Notes under the pieces: generated by a model
Told to the model about the DNA's origin: nothing
The model's input: the letters and a program-made list of their open reading frames with translations, nothing else
Database searches by the model: none
Assembly: GCA_945875225.1 (NCBI GenBank)
Contig: CAMCJY010000015.1
Location: forward strand, 1-15,251
Length of the DNA: 15,251 bases
From: Comamonas sp. lk
GTDB taxonomy: Bacteria > Pseudomonadota > Gammaproteobacteria > Burkholderiales > Burkholderiaceae_C
Direction of reading: 5' to 3'
Shown here: positions 13,987 to 15,251 of the stretch, piece by piece
How the letters are laid out: every line of letters begins with the position of its first letter
How positions within the stretch are numbered: position 1 is the first letter of the stretch
Program-made: the position numbers and the translations under genes

Positions 13987-14056
13987 CGCGGCTTCTTGGG
14001 CGTACGTTAGCGAAAATCCCTTCGTTTGCGGGTAACAGGCGTCCTTTTGAGCGGGT

Positions 14057-14590
14057 ATGAACACCATGGTAAAGGTCTCCTGTCATGTGTATAAAGGGCT
14101 TGGCCTTGAAACTCTGCAAGAGCCGCATCTTTTGCAAGCGCTCAAAGGCGCCAAGATGTCGGCAACACAGTCCGCTTTAAGCCAAATCACCGCCCGCAAA
14201 GCCAAATTGCCGCCGCAGACTGGGAACGCTGTTGGAACGAGCGACGCCGCAACCGCCAGCACACCACCGAGCGCCAAAATTCAGGCCTCTGCCGAAAGCC
14301 TTTTGCGTACGCTGGCCCAATCCCTGCAAGCATGGCGCAGTCACTTGCCACCCGATGTACAACCAGGCTTATTGGCCTTGGTGCATGGGGGCCCCTCGAT
14401 TGATGTGCAGTCGCTGGCTTTTTGCGCACCCAACCTCATTCATTTGAGTGGAAGTTGCAAGGGGGATGCGTATAAATGGCTAGCACCGGCATCGGAAATA
14501 CAGTTTTTCTGCGTACCCAAAACCGGTGCGCTGGATGCGGCGGCGGGCTTCATCTCCTTTGAGCTAGGCGATGAGGTGTTTTCCGCCTAA
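14057..14590 (+). CDS. Unrecognised 177-residue protein
   Basis: I do not recognise this protein. It has no signal peptide or membrane span and is probably cytoplasmic. Residues 35-78 are Ala/Ser/Thr-rich and probably disordered, and a helix follows near 76-95 (AESLLRTLAQSLQAWRSHLP). The C-terminal part, about 100-177, looks like a compact alpha/beta or beta domain (PGLLALVHGGPSIDVQSLAF, EIQFFCVPKTGALDAAAGF, ending ISFELGDEVFSA). There are four cysteines (9, 123, 134, 152), not arranged as a metal site. The chosen ATG at 14057 has only a weak GAGCGGG before it; ATG 14066 or Met34 at 14156 are alternatives. The gene follows the AT-rich spacer and converges on the DUF962 gene with 12 bases between. 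Codon use looks like its neighbours in the second half, less clearly so at the start. Confidence 0.65.
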   Translation: MNTMVKVSCHVYKGLGLETLQEPHLLQALKGAKMSATQSALSQITARKAKLPPQTGNAVGTSDAATASTPPSAKIQASAESLLRTLAQSLQAWRSHLPPDVQPGLLALVHGGPSIDVQSLAFCAPNLIHLSGSCKGDAYKWLAPASEIQFFCVPKTGALDAAAGFISFELGDEVFSA

Positions 14591-14602
14591 AACCGGATAA
14601 AT

Positions 14603-14914
14603 TTAAAACGGGATGCGCCCGCGCAGCATGTCCCACCACATGCGCCAATCGCCCATGAAGCTAAACAGCGGGTACTTAAATGTCGCAGGGCGGTTGTGCT
14701 CAAAGAAAAAATGCCCCACCCACGCAAAGGCGTAACCTTGTAACAAAGACAGGGGAATCAGCCAGGCATTGAGGCTGGCCACGGCGGTCAACAGCAATAC
14801 CAAGCCAATGCTCGAACCCACAAAATGCAGGCGCCGGGAGGTGCGGTTGGTGTGCTCGCCCAAATAAAAGGGATAAAACTCGCTAAAGGTTTGAATCCGT
14901 GCTTCTTCAGGCAT
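14603..14914 (-). CDS. DUF962/Mpo1-like membrane protein
   Basis: The 103-residue protein belongs to the DUF962 family, whose yeast member Mpo1 is an iron-dependent dioxygenase that alpha-oxidises 2-hydroxy fatty acids. The family marks are FYPFYLGEHTNRTSRRLHF (13-31) near the N-terminus and WVGHFFFEHNRPATFKYP (65-82), giving histidines 21, 30, 68 and 73 as candidate metal ligands. The C-terminal GDWRMWWDMLRGRI is also typical. Two hydrophobic helices lie between the conserved blocks (about 32-48 and 50-66). I start it at the ATG at 14914, which has GGAG six bases upstream and gives the usual short N-terminus. The frame is also open to ATGs at 14920, 14941 and 14944 without better signals. 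The bacterial enzyme activity is inferred from the family only. It is divergent from the DAHP synthase gene. Confidence 0.88.
   Translation of the reverse strand: MPEEARIQTFSEFYPFYLGEHTNRTSRRLHFVGSSIGLVLLLTAVASLNAWLIPLSLLQGYAFAWVGHFFFEHNRPATFKYPLFSFMGDWRMWWDMLRGRIPF
14609..14621 (-). terminator. Weak candidate intrinsic terminator of the DUF962 gene
   Basis: Read on the minus strand, CGGG and CCCG pair around a 5-base loop and are followed at once by TTTT and then AAATTT. It overlaps the last codons of the gene. The stem is only 4 bp (5 with a wobble pair), so it may not work alone. Confidence 0.3.
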
Positions 14915-14920
14915 AGCCAT

Positions 14921-14924
14921 CTCC
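14921..14924 (-). promoter_or_regulatory. Shine-Dalgarno GGAG that sets the DUF962 start
   Basis: GGAG lies six bases before the ATG at 14914. The longer in-frame starts at 14941 and 14944 have no purine-rich stretch before them, so this site favours the shorter protein. Confidence 0.5.
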
Positions 14925-14997
14925 GTCGGTTGGGTTGGCATCATAAAGGCTGCATGTTTTAGCAGGACAAGGCCAGCTTTGCCGCTACACCATCACC

Positions 14998-15251
14998 ATG
15001 CCCACTTCCCCAGACCAATCCCGTACCGACAACACCCGTATCCAGTCCATTCGGCCACTGATTGCACCAGCCCTTCTACAAGAACAATTACCGACCTCCG
15101 AAACCGTGTTGGCCCGCGTGGAACAAAGTCGCAAATCTATTTGCGATGTGCTGCATGGACGCGATTATCGACTGTTGGTGGTGGTGGGGCCCTGCTCCAT
15201 CCATGACCATGACCAGGCTATGGAATATGCGCATTGGCTGCAGACACAGTC
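14998..15251 (+). CDS. Class I DAHP synthase (AroF/AroG/AroH type), 3' end missing
   Basis: 3-Deoxy-D-arabino-heptulosonate-7-phosphate synthase condenses phosphoenolpyruvate with erythrose 4-phosphate, the first step of aromatic amino-acid synthesis. Only the first 84 residues are present. They contain IRPLIAPALLQEQLP (18-32), the following helix ETVLARVEQSRKSICDVLHG and the strand-loop LLVVVGPCSIHD (59-70), the class I AroAI-beta signature whose GPCSIHD loop includes a metal-binding cysteine. The ATG at 14998 gives a family-like N-terminus, although no clear Shine-Dalgarno precedes it. Which isozyme it is (Tyr-, Phe- or Trp-inhibited) cannot be decided because most of the protein lies beyond the right edge, so no symbol is given. 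I saw no attenuator or leader peptide in the 83 bases before it. Confidence 0.95.
   Translation, partial: MPTSPDQSRTDNTRIQSIRPLIAPALLQEQLPTSETVLARVEQSRKSICDVLHGRDYRLLVVVGPCSIHDHDQAMEYAHWLQTQ

Overview
The window looks like chromosomal DNA from a Burkholderiales betaproteobacterium, most likely Comamonadaceae (Rhodoferax, Polaromonas or Limnohabitans type). The grounds are high-GC codon use, the divergent pair of an AmgK-like sugar kinase and lptD, the lptD-surA-rsmA order, and the protein sequences themselves. No mobile element, integrase, CRISPR array, rRNA or tRNA was seen. Coding density is very high and no gene-free stretch exceeds about 150 bases.

Region by region. (1) 1-1043, minus: a sugar kinase of the aminoglycoside-phosphotransferase fold, probably AmgK of cell-wall recycling, cut by the left edge. 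(2) 1097-6417, plus: an envelope-biogenesis run of lptD (LPS insertion into the outer membrane), surA (periplasmic chaperone/isomerase), rsmA/ksgA (16S rRNA dimethyltransferase) and an EamA/DMT-family permease. (3) 6435-8591, minus: an exported S9A prolyl oligopeptidase, convergent with the permease. (4) 8708-11332, minus: a three-gene signalling operon read as LytS-type histidine kinase, a 126-residue multi-pass membrane protein, then a LytTR response regulator. (5) 11464-12576, minus: a metallo-beta-lactamase-fold hydrolase of the glyoxalase-II-like (YcbL) type followed by a YbaK/EbsC aminoacyl-tRNA deacylase. (6) 12673-13908, plus: an MFS transporter. (7) A very AT-rich spacer, then an unrecognised 177-residue protein (14057-14590, plus). 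(8) 14603-14914, minus: a DUF962/Mpo1-like membrane protein, divergent from the start of a class I DAHP synthase (14998 to the right edge, plus).

Most of the window is housekeeping. AmgK, LptD and SurA all serve the cell envelope, and lptD and surA are probably co-transcribed. I saw nothing that convincingly forms a new defence or mobile system. The least explained parts are the signalling cassette, whose kinase has an unusual periplasmic segment (His-rich start, duplicated strand-like motif, acidic end) and a co-encoded small membrane protein, and the orphan gene at 14057 downstream of the AT-rich spacer.
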